Shown: positions 43,390 to 52,122, counted from the stretch's first letter. The stretch: DNA of 64,000 nucleotides from DATLSM01 sp035534175 (GCA_035534175.1 DATLSM010000030.1:37698-101697), one strand, 5' to 3'. Notes: generated by a model from the letters alone, not told the origin. Numbers and translations: made by a program.

Positions 43390-45072
43390 TCAACGGCCGG
43401 GCTCGACGCGGGCGGGGTCGATGCCCTCCTCGGCCGCAGCCGCCGGCCATGCCCCCGCCTCCTGCCTGACCCGGCGGAGCGACCAGCCGAGCTCGCGGCC
43501 AATCGTCTCTGCCACCGGGCGGACCGAGTCGACATCGCGCAGCTGCGCCGCGGCGAGGATCCCCAGCCGAGTGCGGCGCAACAGCACGTCGGCGACGCCG
43601 CGCGCCTGCTCGAGTCGGGCGGCGATCGCCACCTCGGCGAGAAGGTCGGGGCGGCCGGCGACGATCGGCACAGCCAGCCCGGGCTCCTTCCAAGCGAGGT
43701 CGAGGACCGCGCGTGCGGCATGGCCGTAGCGGAAGGCGAGCTGGGCGACCGACCCCTCCCCCACCCCGTCGGGGGCCTCCAGGTCCTCGGGGCGGGCCGG
43801 CATCCCGAGGGGGATCTCCGCCGTGTGGCAGGGGGCCTCGCGCCCCTCACGCTCGACCAGGCGATCGACGGTCTGCTTCGCCATCCGCCTCCAGGTGGTC
43901 AGCTTGCCTCCGGTGATCGTCAGCAGCCCCGAGGAGGTCTCATACAGCTCGGCTTTGCGCGAGATGTCGACCGACCGGCGCGGGTCGCCGGTCGCGATCA
44001 GCGGCCGCACGCCGGCGAAGGCACCGGCGAGGTCAGACCGGGAGAGCGAGAGGCCGAAGAAGGAGTTGGTCGCCTCGAGCAGGTACTCGATGTCCTCCCC
44101 GGCCGGCCGGGGGTGGGCGAGGTCGCCCTCGTAGTCGCTGTCCGTGGTGCCGATCAGGGTGCGGCCGTACCAGGGCAGGGCGAAGATCGCCCGCCCCTCG
44201 CCGGCGGGGACGATGCAGGCGGCGCGGCCCATCGGCAGGTCGGCGTCCTCGACAATCAGGTGGGTGCCGCGGCTGGGGGCGATCCGCGGCACGTCCTCCT
44301 CCTCGACCACCTCCGCCGGACGGATACGGTCAGCCCAGACGCCGGTGGCGTTAATGACGCTGACCGCCTCGACCTCGACGCGCTCGCCCGACTCGGCCTC
44401 GATGAAGGCCACGCCACAGGCCCGGCCGGCGGAAGAGCGGAGCACTTCGGTCACCTCGGCGCCGTTCAGCATCACGGCGCCGAAGCGCTCCGCCTCGCCC
44501 AGCACGGTGAGCACGAGGCGGGCGTCGTCGGTCTGGCAGTCATAGAAGAGGTAGGCGCTTCTCGGCTCGCGCGAGGCCAGGGCCGGGACCATCTCGAGCA
44601 CCTCCTCGCTGTCGATTGTGCGGTGGCGATCGGGCGACCAGTAGGAGCCCTCGTCCTCCTCCACGGCGGAGCGCGAACCGCGGCGCCTGGTCCTGGTGGC
44701 GGCCATCACGTCGTACATGTTGAGCCCGATCCCGACCCTGCGGTCGCGGCGCTCCTCGCCCAGGGCGGGGACGAGGAAGGGGGTCGGGTAGACCAGATGA
44801 GGCGCCAGCCGGACCATCAGCTGGCGCTCCAGCAGCGCCTCGCGCACCAGCCCCAGGTCGAAGTTCTGCAGGTAGCGAAGGCCGCCGTGGACCATCTTCG
44901 AGGAGCGGCTGGAGGTTCCCGCCGCGTAGTCGTTGCCCTCCAGCAGGGCAACCGAGTAGCCACGTGAGGCGGCGTCGAGGGCGACGCCGGCACCGGTGAT
45001 GCCGCCACCGATCACCACCACCTCGAACCGCTGGCCGGCGATCGCCTCGATTGCCTTGGCGCGGGAGAGCAT
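43390..45072 (-). CDS. glpD: Glycerol-3-phosphate dehydrogenase (FAD)
   Basis: Membrane-associated flavoenzyme oxidising glycerol 3-phosphate to dihydroxyacetone phosphate. 560 residues with the FAD-binding VVVIGGGITGAGVALDAASRG (about 18-38), SSRSSKMVHGGLRYLQ, GTHLIVE, LPWYGRTLIGTTDSDY and TITGGKLTTWRRMA, plus the C-terminal helical domain. ATG at 45070-45072, only 2 bases after the stop of the ECF S-component fusion gene. It may therefore be the last or next gene of the riboswitch-controlled operon. Confidence 0.94.
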   Translation of the reverse strand: MLSRAKAIEAIAGQRFEVVVIGGGITGAGVALDAASRGYSVALLEGNDYAAGTSSRSSKMVHGGLRYLQNFDLGLVREALLERQLMVRLAPHLVYPTPFLVPALGEERRDRRVGIGLNMYDVMAATRTRRRGSRSAVEEDEGSYWSPDRHRTIDSEEVLEMVPALASREPRSAYLFYDCQTDDARLVLTVLGEAERFGAVMLNGAEVTEVLRSSAGRACGVAFIEAESGERVEVEAVSVINATGVWADRIRPAEVVEEEDVPRIAPSRGTHLIVEDADLPMGRAACIVPAGEGRAIFALPWYGRTLIGTTDSDYEGDLAHPRPAGEDIEYLLEATNSFFGLSLSRSDLAGAFAGVRPLIATGDPRRSVDISRKAELYETSSGLLTITGGKLTTWRRMAKQTVDRLVEREGREAPCHTAEIPLGMPARPEDLEAPDGVGEGSVAQLAFRYGHAARAVLDLAWKEPGLAVPIVAGRPDLLAEVAIAARLEQARGVADVLLRRTRLGILAAAQLRDVDSVRPVAETIGRELGWSLRRVRQEAGAWPAAAAEEGIDPARVEPGR

Positions 45073-45074
45073 CG

Positions 45075-47030
45075 CTACCAGCCGTGGCGACGCGACAGCC
45101 ACCAGGTCGAGCCGAGCGCGAGGCCCCCGGTCGCAACGCCGATCAGGATCGGGGGCCAGGGCGAGGAGGGGCCGCCGCTCTGCAGCGGACTCGCCGATGA
45201 GGGGGTCGTGGTGGAGGGCGGCGTCGCGGTGGAGGGCGGCGTCGTCGGGGAGTTGGGAACCAGGCCACCTCCCCCGGGGGCCGGGGAGGATCCTCTGCCC
45301 GGCGAGGGGCCCAGGCGCGAGCGCGAAGGGCCACCGGGGGCCAGGGCGCCCGGTGAGGAGAGGGAGGGCGATGGGTTGATCGGAGTCGGCGGCGTCAGCG
45401 TGGAGCCCTGATTGGAAGGCGCGCTCCCCGGATTGGCGCTCGGCTTCGGCGCGGGTCTTGGTGACCGCGGCGCAACCGGGACGGGGAACGTGTCGCCGGC
45501 GGCGGCCACCAGGGCCTCGCCGGTAACCCAGATCGGGGTCTGGTCGCTGGAGCTGGAGTAGCGGTAGTGGCCGTCGCCTGCCTGTCGTTGGGAGAGGTAG
45601 CCCGGAGCGCTGGCCCCACCGCGGCGGTAGACGTTGGGGTCCCCGCCGGCGGCGCGGATCCCCTGGATCGCCCAGGCCGTGGACTGGGTGTTGACCGGGC
45701 CCGAGCCAGAGTTGGGGAAGCCACCACCCGGGCGTTGCGCCGTGCGCAGGTAGGAGAGGCCGAGGCCCGCCGCCTTGGAGCCGCTGGGGAGCGCCTGCAA
45801 AACGGCGCCGGTGTCGTCTGGCGTGCTGGGCGCGTCGGGGGTGTCGCCCCAGCCGCCATCGCTGTTCTGGACCTTGCGCAGCCATTCCAGCGAAGCGTCG
45901 AGGCCGCCGCTCAACCCCGCGACACGCAGGGCGATGTCGCTGTAGGCGGTCGTGGCGGGCCAGTCTTCGAAAGAGCCGTCGGCGCGGCGGCGCTTGGCCA
46001 GTTCGGCGATGAGGTTGCGCCCGGAGAAGGAGCGGGGGTCGAGGCCCGCGCCCTGCAGGGCAAGGATCGTACGGGCGAGATCGCCGGTGCTGGTGATCTG
46101 CCCCTGGGTGCCCAGGAGGTAGCCGACCGGCGTGTTGCCGTGGCTGGAGATGTCCAGCGGGTTGCGCCCCGCCGCCTCCAGCCCCAGCATCGCCCAGCCG
46201 GTTATTTCCGGGCTGGAGCGATCGCCGGGAGAGGCGCCGAAGCCACCGTCGGGGTTCTGCACCGATACCAGCCAGTTGGCGGCGCGGGAGACCTCAGACG
46301 CCTCGGCCCGAGCCGGGATGGCGGCGGCCAGGGCGCAGGCGAGGATCAGCGCGGCGGCGGCGCCCCCGCCGTGCAGGCCCGGCGTCAATCCGGCCCGCCT
46401 CCTCGCCGACGGCTCACCCGCCGGCCCCCTTCTCCCCCATTCGAACCGTTGCCGGAAGCGAGTCAGCATCCGCACCATCGCCGGCCCCGCGATCAGAGCG
46501 AAGACGATGTTGCCGATCGCGTGGGCGGCGTCGAAGGGAACCGCCCGGCCCTCCAGCAGCCCGAAGCGCTGGAGCGAGAGTTCGCCACCGTAGGTCGCCA
46601 TCAGGGAGAAGTTGAGCAGCGCCCCGTAGGCGACGCCGGCGAAGCCGCAAACCGCCGCAAGGGTGAAGCGCCCGGCATTGCGGGTCCCCAGGGCGAGCGC
46701 CGCGCCGAGCACGCCGCACAGGCCCCAGGCCGCCATCTGCCACGGTGTCCATGGCCCCTGTCCGAACCAGAAGTTGGAGACCAGCCCCGACAGCGCGCCG
46801 ACCGCGAAGCCCGGCGCCGGGCCGAGCGCGTAGCCGGCGAAGATCACGATGTCGGTGGTCGGCTTCACGTTGGGGAAGGCGGCGAAGGCGATCCGCCCGG
46901 CGATCGCCAGGGCGGCGAGGGCGGCGACCAGAGCGACGACCTGCGACGGCGGCCGCGAACGCTCATACCAGGCGAATCCGCCCAGCAGCACGGCGCCGAG
47001 GATGAGGAAGCTGGTCAGCTGCCAGCTCAC
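45075..47030 (-). CDS. ECF transporter S component fused to an alpha/alpha-toroid (intrinsic-factor-like) domain
   Basis: 651-residue fusion. Residues 1-190 are an ECF substrate-binding subunit with about six helices and the signature AFPNVKPTTDIVIFAGYALG and SNFWFGQGPWTPWQMAAWG. After a linker and a hydrophobic signal-like segment (221-241), residues 245-512 form prenyltransferase/squalene-cyclase-type repeats (NPDGGFG, NSDGGWG, PGGGFPN), the fold of the N-terminal domain of intrinsic factor and transcobalamin. A Pro/Ser-rich linker (518-620) and one C-terminal helix (625-645) follow. GTG start overlaps the ATPase stop by 4 bases. The riboswitch upstream points to cobalamin as substrate. Confidence 0.82.
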   Translation of the reverse strand: MSWQLTSFLILGAVLLGGFAWYERSRPPSQVVALVAALAALAIAGRIAFAAFPNVKPTTDIVIFAGYALGPAPGFAVGALSGLVSNFWFGQGPWTPWQMAAWGLCGVLGAALALGTRNAGRFTLAAVCGFAGVAYGALLNFSLMATYGGELSLQRFGLLEGRAVPFDAAHAIGNIVFALIAGPAMVRMLTRFRQRFEWGRRGPAGEPSARRRAGLTPGLHGGGAAAALILACALAAAIPARAEASEVSRAANWLVSVQNPDGGFGASPGDRSSPEITGWAMLGLEAAGRNPLDISSHGNTPVGYLLGTQGQITSTGDLARTILALQGAGLDPRSFSGRNLIAELAKRRRADGSFEDWPATTAYSDIALRVAGLSGGLDASLEWLRKVQNSDGGWGDTPDAPSTPDDTGAVLQALPSGSKAAGLGLSYLRTAQRPGGGFPNSGSGPVNTQSTAWAIQGIRAAGGDPNVYRRGGASAPGYLSQRQAGDGHYRYSSSSDQTPIWVTGEALVAAAGDTFPVPVAPRSPRPAPKPSANPGSAPSNQGSTLTPPTPINPSPSLSSPGALAPGGPSRSRLGPSPGRGSSPAPGGGGLVPNSPTTPPSTATPPSTTTPSSASPLQSGGPSSPWPPILIGVATGGLALGSTWWLSRRHGW

Positions 47031-48739
47031 GCTGGGTCTCCGCCGAGCGCCGCGGCGCCCTGCTCGGGGGTGATCACCCCGGACAGGTCCAGCACCCTCG
47101 CCACCTCGGTGGCGAAGTACCAGCCGCCGGAGAGGATCTCCTCCGCAGGGCCATCGGCGATCAGGCGCCCGTCGCCGAGCAGAATCACGCGCTCGGCGAA
47201 GGCCGCGGCGAACTCGACGTCGTGGGTGGCGACGACGAGACCCGCGCCACGGCCCGCGAGATCCTCGATCATGGCGACCAGATCGTCGCGGTGGGCACGG
47301 TCCATCCCTCGGGTCGGCTCGTCCAGCGCGACGAGCCCGGGCATTTCCTCTCCCTCCATCCTCCCCGCGAGGGTAATCGCCAGCGCCAGCCGCTGCCTCT
47401 CGCCGCCGGAGAGGTCGCGGGGATCTGACTCGGTCGCGTGCTCCAGCCCGACCAGGCGCAGCGCCGCCTGCCCCGCATCGCTCGGCAGCTCGTCGCCGAT
47501 CCGCTCGCGCACCAGGTAGTCGCCCGGGCTCTGGGTCAGGAGGGCGATTCCGCCGGGCGCCTCCACCGCGCCGCGGACCGGGTCGAGCAGGCCGGCGGCG
47601 GTGCGCAGCAGGGTCGACTTGCCGGCGCCGTTGCGGCCCATCAGGGCTACGCGTTCGCCGCAATAGACCCTCAGGTCGATGCCGCGCAGGACGTCACGGG
47701 GCTGATCCCCGCGCAGGAGCTCCACCCAGAGGTCGCGGACCGCGACGGCGATCGGGTCCTGTCGAGGGCGTTTGGAGAGCGCTGGGCGGAGGGTGGTTCT
47801 CAACCGCTCGATCTCCCGCCCGCCCGGCCGAGCCCCCAAACGCTGCTCGAGCATCTGCCGGGCGTCGCGGACGCCGATCGGGAGCGGGTCGATGCCGACA
47901 AGGGAGAAAAGGCGCGCGGCGGGGGTGCTCAGAGCCTGGTCACAGCGATGGGACCAGGCGAGAAAGTCGCGCGGGGGGCCGTCAAAGGAGACCGCACCGG
48001 CATCCATGGCGATGACCCGGTCGGCGGCGGCGAGGCAACGCTCCAGCCGGTGCTCGGCGAGGAGGACCGCCACCCCCCACTCCTCATTCAGGCGGCGCAG
48101 GAGCCAGATCAGCTCGCCGCCGGCCACCGGGTCGAGCTGGGAGGTGGGCTCGTCGAGGAGGACGAGGCGCGGACGGGTGACGAGAGCGGCGGCGAGCGCC
48201 ACCCGCTGCAGCTCGCCACCGGAGAGGGCGTCGACGGTTCGCTCGAGAAGGTGTGGGATGGCGAGTGCCAGGGAAACCTCCTCGACCGCTCTGGCGCGTG
48301 AGGCAGGCGGGTCGCCGCGCATCTCCAGCGGCAGCTCGATCTCGGCTGCGACCGTGGTCGAGACCACCTGGGTCTCGGGATCCTGGGCGAGGTAGCCGAC
48401 CACGGCGGCCAACTCACCGGGGCCAGAGGCGATCGCGTCGATGCCGGCGACGCCGACCTCGCCGGCGATCTCTCCTCCGTGGAAGTGCGGGATCAGACCA
48501 CAGGCGGCGCGCAGGAGGGTCGACTTGCCCGAGGCAGAGCGACCGGCGAGGAGGGCGAACTCGCCGGCGCCGATCCGCAGCGACACATCGCGAAGTGCCT
48601 CCCCCCGCCCCCGATCCGATCTGGCAAGAGATCGGTCGGTGTCGGGACCCTCGACGCCAGGAGCGCTCGGATAGGAGTAGGTGAGGGCCTCGATCTCCAG
48701 GGCCGGGGCCACCTGGGTCGGGGCCGCCAGGTCAGGCAT
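47027..48739 (-). CDS. ECF transporter ATPase, two fused ABC domains (EcfA-EcfA')
   Basis: 570-residue tandem ATPase that powers the ECF importer. First domain: Walker A GRSASGKST (66-74), LSGGE (172-176) and LLDEPTS (194-200), with an EHR switch. Second domain: GRNGAGKST (368-376), LSGGERQR (443-450) and ALDEPTRGMD (471-480), with a THD switch. Both sites appear competent. In many bacteria the two ATPases are separate genes. The ATG overlaps the T-component stop by 8 bases and the stop overlaps the S-component start. Confidence 0.93.
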   Translation of the reverse strand: MPDLAAPTQVAPALEIEALTYSYPSAPGVEGPDTDRSLARSDRGRGEALRDVSLRIGAGEFALLAGRSASGKSTLLRAACGLIPHFHGGEIAGEVGVAGIDAIASGPGELAAVVGYLAQDPETQVVSTTVAAEIELPLEMRGDPPASRARAVEEVSLALAIPHLLERTVDALSGGELQRVALAAALVTRPRLVLLDEPTSQLDPVAGGELIWLLRRLNEEWGVAVLLAEHRLERCLAAADRVIAMDAGAVSFDGPPRDFLAWSHRCDQALSTPAARLFSLVGIDPLPIGVRDARQMLEQRLGARPGGREIERLRTTLRPALSKRPRQDPIAVAVRDLWVELLRGDQPRDVLRGIDLRVYCGERVALMGRNGAGKSTLLRTAAGLLDPVRGAVEAPGGIALLTQSPGDYLVRERIGDELPSDAGQAALRLVGLEHATESDPRDLSGGERQRLALAITLAGRMEGEEMPGLVALDEPTRGMDRAHRDDLVAMIEDLAGRGAGLVVATHDVEFAAAFAERVILLGDGRLIADGPAEEILSGGWYFATEVARVLDLSGVITPEQGAAALGGDPA

Positions 48740-49676
48740 GCGAGGTCCCCGGGCGAGGCCGGGTGGCGCCCATTGCCCTCCTCCTGGGTTGAGCGGCGGC
48801 GGGCCGGCGTGACCTGCGCCACAGAGGGGCGAGCCCGGCCAGGACGATCGCGGCCGAGAGCGCGAGCGCCGGCGGGCCGATTCCCCACGCCACCGTTGGG
48901 TAGGGATCAAAGCCGTCGGCACCGAGCAGCTTGGCGGCGATCGCCGCGCCGAGGACCGCGGCGGCGATCGCGTAGAAGCGGCTGTCGTGGCGGGAGCGCT
49001 CCCGCCGTCGCTTGGCCTTTGGGGCGTCGAGGGAGTAGCCGCGCAGCTCGAGCGTCGCCGCGACATCGACCGCCCGGTCCAGTGAGCCGGCGAGGAGCCG
49101 GCGCAGGAGAGGGCCGCGGCCGACCGGAGCGGCAGCCGGGCCTCGCAGCCGGGAGGCGTCGCGCAGGCGGGAGGCGTCGGCCTCGGCAACGGGGACCAGG
49201 CGGGAGACGAGGACCGCGGTGAGAGCCGAGCGGCCGGCGAGCGGCCGCAGCGCACGCAGCACCCGGTCCGGGTCCACGCAGGCCGAGTAGACGGCGAAGG
49301 CGAGCACCACGGCGAGGGCGCGCAGGCCGAGACCCAGGCCTCCGAGCAGCGCCTCGGCGGTGACGTCAACCCGACCGAGCAGCGGCCACTCGCCGAGCCG
49401 GGCGAGGACCGTCTCTCCACTCCTCACCACCAGCGCGTTGACGATCACCATCAGGAGCGCCAGCGCCACGCCCATCCGCAGCGCCGCCCGAACGGCGTCC
49501 CGAGCGCCGGCGAGCAGACCGGCGAGGACCGCGGCGGCGAGGACCGCGGTGAGCACAAGCGGGCTGGAGTAGACGAAGGCGACGGCGGCAAGCGAGCCGA
49601 GGTAGGCGACCGCAGCGCCGGGGGACGCCGCCTGCAGCGGACCGGGCCTCGGCGTGTAGGCGAAGGGCGATCTCAT
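48732..49676 (-). CDS. ECF transporter transmembrane T component (CbiQ/EcfT)
   Basis: 314-residue membrane subunit that couples the ATPases to the S component. Several helices are present (about 22-55, 66-86, 107-128), then cytoplasmic coupling helices carrying the two Arg-Gly motifs SRLRG (about 175-179) and LELRGYS (about 209-215) that contact the ATPases. Two further helices and an Arg-rich tail end the protein. ATG overlaps the stop of the DUF4430 lipoprotein gene by 4 bases, placing it within the same operon. Confidence 0.9.
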   Translation of the reverse strand: MRSPFAYTPRPGPLQAASPGAAVAYLGSLAAVAFVYSSPLVLTAVLAAAVLAGLLAGARDAVRAALRMGVALALLMVIVNALVVRSGETVLARLGEWPLLGRVDVTAEALLGGLGLGLRALAVVLAFAVYSACVDPDRVLRALRPLAGRSALTAVLVSRLVPVAEADASRLRDASRLRGPAAAPVGRGPLLRRLLAGSLDRAVDVAATLELRGYSLDAPKAKRRRERSRHDSRFYAIAAAVLGAAIAAKLLGADGFDPYPTVAWGIGPPALALSAAIVLAGLAPLWRRSRRPAAAQPRRRAMGATRPRPGTSHA

Positions 49677-50593
49677 CCCGTCGCCGGCAGCGGCGTCTCT
49701 TTCCCAGCTTCGATTGCGACCGCGTAATGGTCGCGCAGATTGGCGATGTCCAGCAGCCCGGCCGCAGCGCGAACCCCGGCCGGCGAGACGCCGGTGATGA
49801 TCCAGGTGGGCGGCGCTTCGAAGCGCCGCGTCGCGGCGACCAGGCCGGTGCCAGGGCCAAAGGACCGCGCCACCTTGCCGTCTTCCCCCAGCCCCTTCAG
49901 GCTGAAGCCTCCGCCGCGTCGGGAGAGCTGGGCAAAGACGCCGCTGGCCTGGGGCCCAGCTTCGATCTGCGCCGCCGCCGGGTCACTCCGCACCCGCGCC
50001 CAGGGGCCGACCAGGACCCGGATCGCGCCGCTCGGGGAGCCCGCCGCCAGTGGCACGCCGACGATTTCCAGCCTGCTGCGCACCTCGGCGCAGGGCCCAC
50101 CCCCGCCCATGCACTCGAGCGAAACCGGGTGCCGCTTACCTTCATAGCCACCGGTGAACGGCTCCGGCCAGGAACCGACGACCGCCGGCACCGCCATCGC
50201 CGCCGACCAGTCCCTGTAGTCCCACCAGATCGCCTCACCGCCATGCAGGGCGTAGGCGGCGGCGCCGACCGAGGACTCGACTCCGTTGACGTAGAAGAAC
50301 CAGTCATAGGAGGCACCGCCGCGGTCTTCCCCTTCGGTCCCGTCAATCGCCTGCACGAAGCCGCCGCCGTAGCGGGTGGACACCTGGGTGCTGCGTTCGA
50401 GCACGCGCATCGCCGTGTCGGATTCGGTGACCCCACCCACCGCGCGTTCGAGGACCGGCTTAGCTCCGTAGTCGCGGGTCACCGTCAGCCGCACGTCGGA
50501 GAGGCCTCTGCCGGGTCCCAGACCGCAGCCGGCGACCGCGATCGCACCGCCGAGCAGCGCGATCGAGGCCGCCGAGCAGCGGCGCCTGCTCAC
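49673..50593 (-). CDS. Lipoprotein with DUF4430 (transcobalamin beta-domain-like) domain
   Basis: 306-residue predicted lipoprotein: lipobox VAGC with Cys 23. Residues about 35-130 fit the DUF4430 pattern (TAMRVLERSTQVSTRYGGGF, then DWFFYVNGVESSVGAAAY and GGEAIWWDYRDW), the fold of the C-terminal cobalamin-binding domain of intrinsic factor and transcobalamin. Residues 135-300 are a second region not recognised. It would sit on the outer face of the membrane as a B12-capturing partner of the ECF complex. That role is inferred from operon and riboswitch. Confidence 0.78.
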   Translation of the reverse strand: MSRRRCSAASIALLGGAIAVAGCGLGPGRGLSDVRLTVTRDYGAKPVLERAVGGVTESDTAMRVLERSTQVSTRYGGGFVQAIDGTEGEDRGGASYDWFFYVNGVESSVGAAAYALHGGEAIWWDYRDWSAAMAVPAVVGSWPEPFTGGYEGKRHPVSLECMGGGGPCAEVRSRLEIVGVPLAAGSPSGAIRVLVGPWARVRSDPAAAQIEAGPQASGVFAQLSRRGGGFSLKGLGEDGKVARSFGPGTGLVAATRRFEAPPTWIITGVSPAGVRAAAGLLDIANLRDHYAVAIEAGKETPLPATG

Positions 50594-51351
50594 CTATTCG
50601 ATCCCCCGGGGCATCTTCCGCCCAGGCAAACACCCACCCGGTTGGAGGGGATGTCTCCGCCGAGATCGGCGGTCAGCAGCGTCGGCTTGCTGAGCGTGAC
50701 CGTCGCCCGGCCCGCCGAGTTTGTCGGCCCGCTGGCCCCGGTGACCCTGACCCCGGCCGCGGCCCTGCGCTTCCCCTTTTCGTCGTAGGAGAAGACACGC
50801 ACCGCGAACGGCTTCCCCGCCTGCGCCGAGGTCGGCGCGCTCAGAGCCAGCTCGTCGGGATAGGGGAAGGCGGCAGTCAGGTCCCAGAGGACTTCGTCGC
50901 CGGCATGCAGCTTCGCCATTTCGCCGCCGACTTCGGGGTTCACGTGGTTCACCGTCAGGTACCAGGAGGCACCGCCTTCTTTCTCCAGCTGGCCCCCGAC
51001 GCCGCATAGCCCGAGGCCGAAGCTGAAGTGATCGGTGATGAGCAGCGGCCGCAGCGCCGCGTGGGACCTCGCCGCGTGGGCGAGCAGGCCGAGCGCCGTT
51101 GCCCCCTTAACCGTCACCGGATTGCCGCTGCCGCCGGTTCCCTCACCGAAGCAGGTCGCCCCGGCACTGGTCGGGATCGACGTGGTGCCGGTGCGGAGCG
51201 TCTCTTCCGCCAGAACCCTGCCGCCGGTGAGAACCCGCAGTTCGGCGGGGACGCCGCCGTCCTTGGCGCCGGCTGGCGTCGTGGCCGTGAGGCCGATGAG
51301 TAGGGCCAGCGCGCACGCGGCGGCCGACCTGAATGAGATGAGTCTGGGCAT
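50590..51351 (-). CDS. Secreted DUF4430-like protein with Ig-like domain
   Basis: 253 residues with a signal peptide (cleavage near TPAGA-KDG, about residue 29). Residues 35-160 have a DUF4430-like layout: a central helix (ATALGLLAHAARSHA), then SWYLTVNHVNPEVGGEMAKL and AGDEVLWDLTA. Cys 67 and Cys 116 could form a disulfide. Residues 163-245 resemble a bacterial Ig-like beta domain, and Cys 242 and 247 close the end. It is the first gene after the cobalamin riboswitch, with AGGAAGGGG as Shine-Dalgarno. A corrinoid-binding role is inference. Confidence 0.72.
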   Translation of the reverse strand: MPRLISFRSAAACALALLIGLTATTPAGAKDGGVPAELRVLTGGRVLAEETLRTGTTSIPTSAGATCFGEGTGGSGNPVTVKGATALGLLAHAARSHAALRPLLITDHFSFGLGLCGVGGQLEKEGGASWYLTVNHVNPEVGGEMAKLHAGDEVLWDLTAAFPYPDELALSAPTSAQAGKPFAVRVFSYDEKGKRRAAAGVRVTGASGPTNSAGRATVTLSKPTLLTADLGGDIPSNRVGVCLGGRCPGGSNR

Positions 51352-51389
51352 TTAAGCCACCCCTTCCTCGAGGGTTGTCATGGCTGGCC

Positions 51390-51556
51390 GGGGACAGGTC
51401 TCCTGACTTCCGGGGTGGACGGCCGCGCCTTCCCGGAGGCTCGGTGTCACCCCCAGTGGCTGGCGCCAAGGCGCCCGCGGCTTCCTTTCCCGGTCACAGT
51501 GGCGGGACCGTGCCGGCTTCTCACCGGACTTCCCTTGACCACCGACCGTATGTCAG
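51390..51556 (-). promoter_or_regulatory. Cobalamin riboswitch
   Basis: Minus-strand leader of the ECF operon. The 3' B12 box AGTCAGGAGACCTGTCC (51392-51408) matches the consensus AGYCMGGAGACCTGCC with one change. Upstream are GCCACTG (51497-51503) in the core and GGGAAGTCCGGTG (about 51522-51534) near the 5' side, with GC-rich stems between. It ends about 38 bases before the first start codon, close to the Shine-Dalgarno, so control of translation initiation is likely. Adenosylcobalamin or a related corrinoid is the expected ligand. Confidence 0.93.
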
Positions 51557-51750
51557 AAACGAGTCTACCGGCGACCCCGGCGGTGTGGCGCCGAGCTCTC
51601 GTTGTTCGGTGCCCGCCCGGACCCGCGCCCAGACCTCTGGCGCCGCACTTCCACCTACCGATTCGCGCGCCTGAGGGAGGCTGCCCCCACAGGTTCCCGA
51701 CCGGCCTTCGCCGGCCCTGTGAGTCTCGCTGTTTGACCCCCCCGCTCTGC

Positions 51751-52122
51751 TCAGGGAGCGCAGAGGTCGCGGTAGTAGCGGTAGTCGCTGCGCTCGGGCC
51801 GCAGGTTGGAGGCCAGCGCCAGGTGGTGTCGGGCGCGCTCCTTGCGCCCCATCTTCGCCAGCGCCCGGCCGAGGCAGAAGTGCGCGTAGTCGTCGACCCC
51901 GTGGGAGTCCAGGACCGCCTCGAACTCAGCCGCGGCCTTGGCGAACAGCCCGCAGCGAAAGTAGGCGCGGCCCAGCGCCTCGCGCACCGAGGCCTTGTCC
52001 GGAGCGCGCCGCGCCGCCGCCTCCAGCGGCGCCCTCGCCTGCTCGAAGTCCCCGTCCTCGAGCAGCTCGATCCCGCGACGGTAGAGGGTAAAGGTGGAAT
52101 CCTCCTGCGCGCTTGCGGGCAT
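51751..52122 (-). CDS. TPR-repeat protein, 123 aa
   Basis: Small helical protein with about three tetratricopeptide repeats: FTLYRRGIELLEDGDFEQAR, KASVREALGRAYFRCGLFAKA and DDYAHFCLGRALAKMGRKER. It has no signal peptide and probably acts as a cytoplasmic protein-binding adaptor; the partner is unknown. ATG at 52120-52122. It lies upstream of the riboswitch operon, separated by about 195 bases that include a GC-rich hairpin (51689-51720), a weak terminator candidate. Confidence 0.85.
   Translation of the reverse strand: MPASAQEDSTFTLYRRGIELLEDGDFEQARAPLEAAARRAPDKASVREALGRAYFRCGLFAKAAAEFEAVLDSHGVDDYAHFCLGRALAKMGRKERARHHLALASNLRPERSDYRYYRDLCAP

Noticed and set aside
45567..47519. 650-codon plus-strand open frame opposite the S-component/ATPase genes
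   Set aside because: No domain, repetitive Arg/Ala/Gly composition, and the opposite strand has clear family motifs and overlapping operon structure.
51689..51720. Intrinsic terminator after the TPR gene
   Set aside because: A GC-rich stem with a CTTC loop is present, but no T-run follows on the minus strand, so it was mentioned only as a weak candidate.
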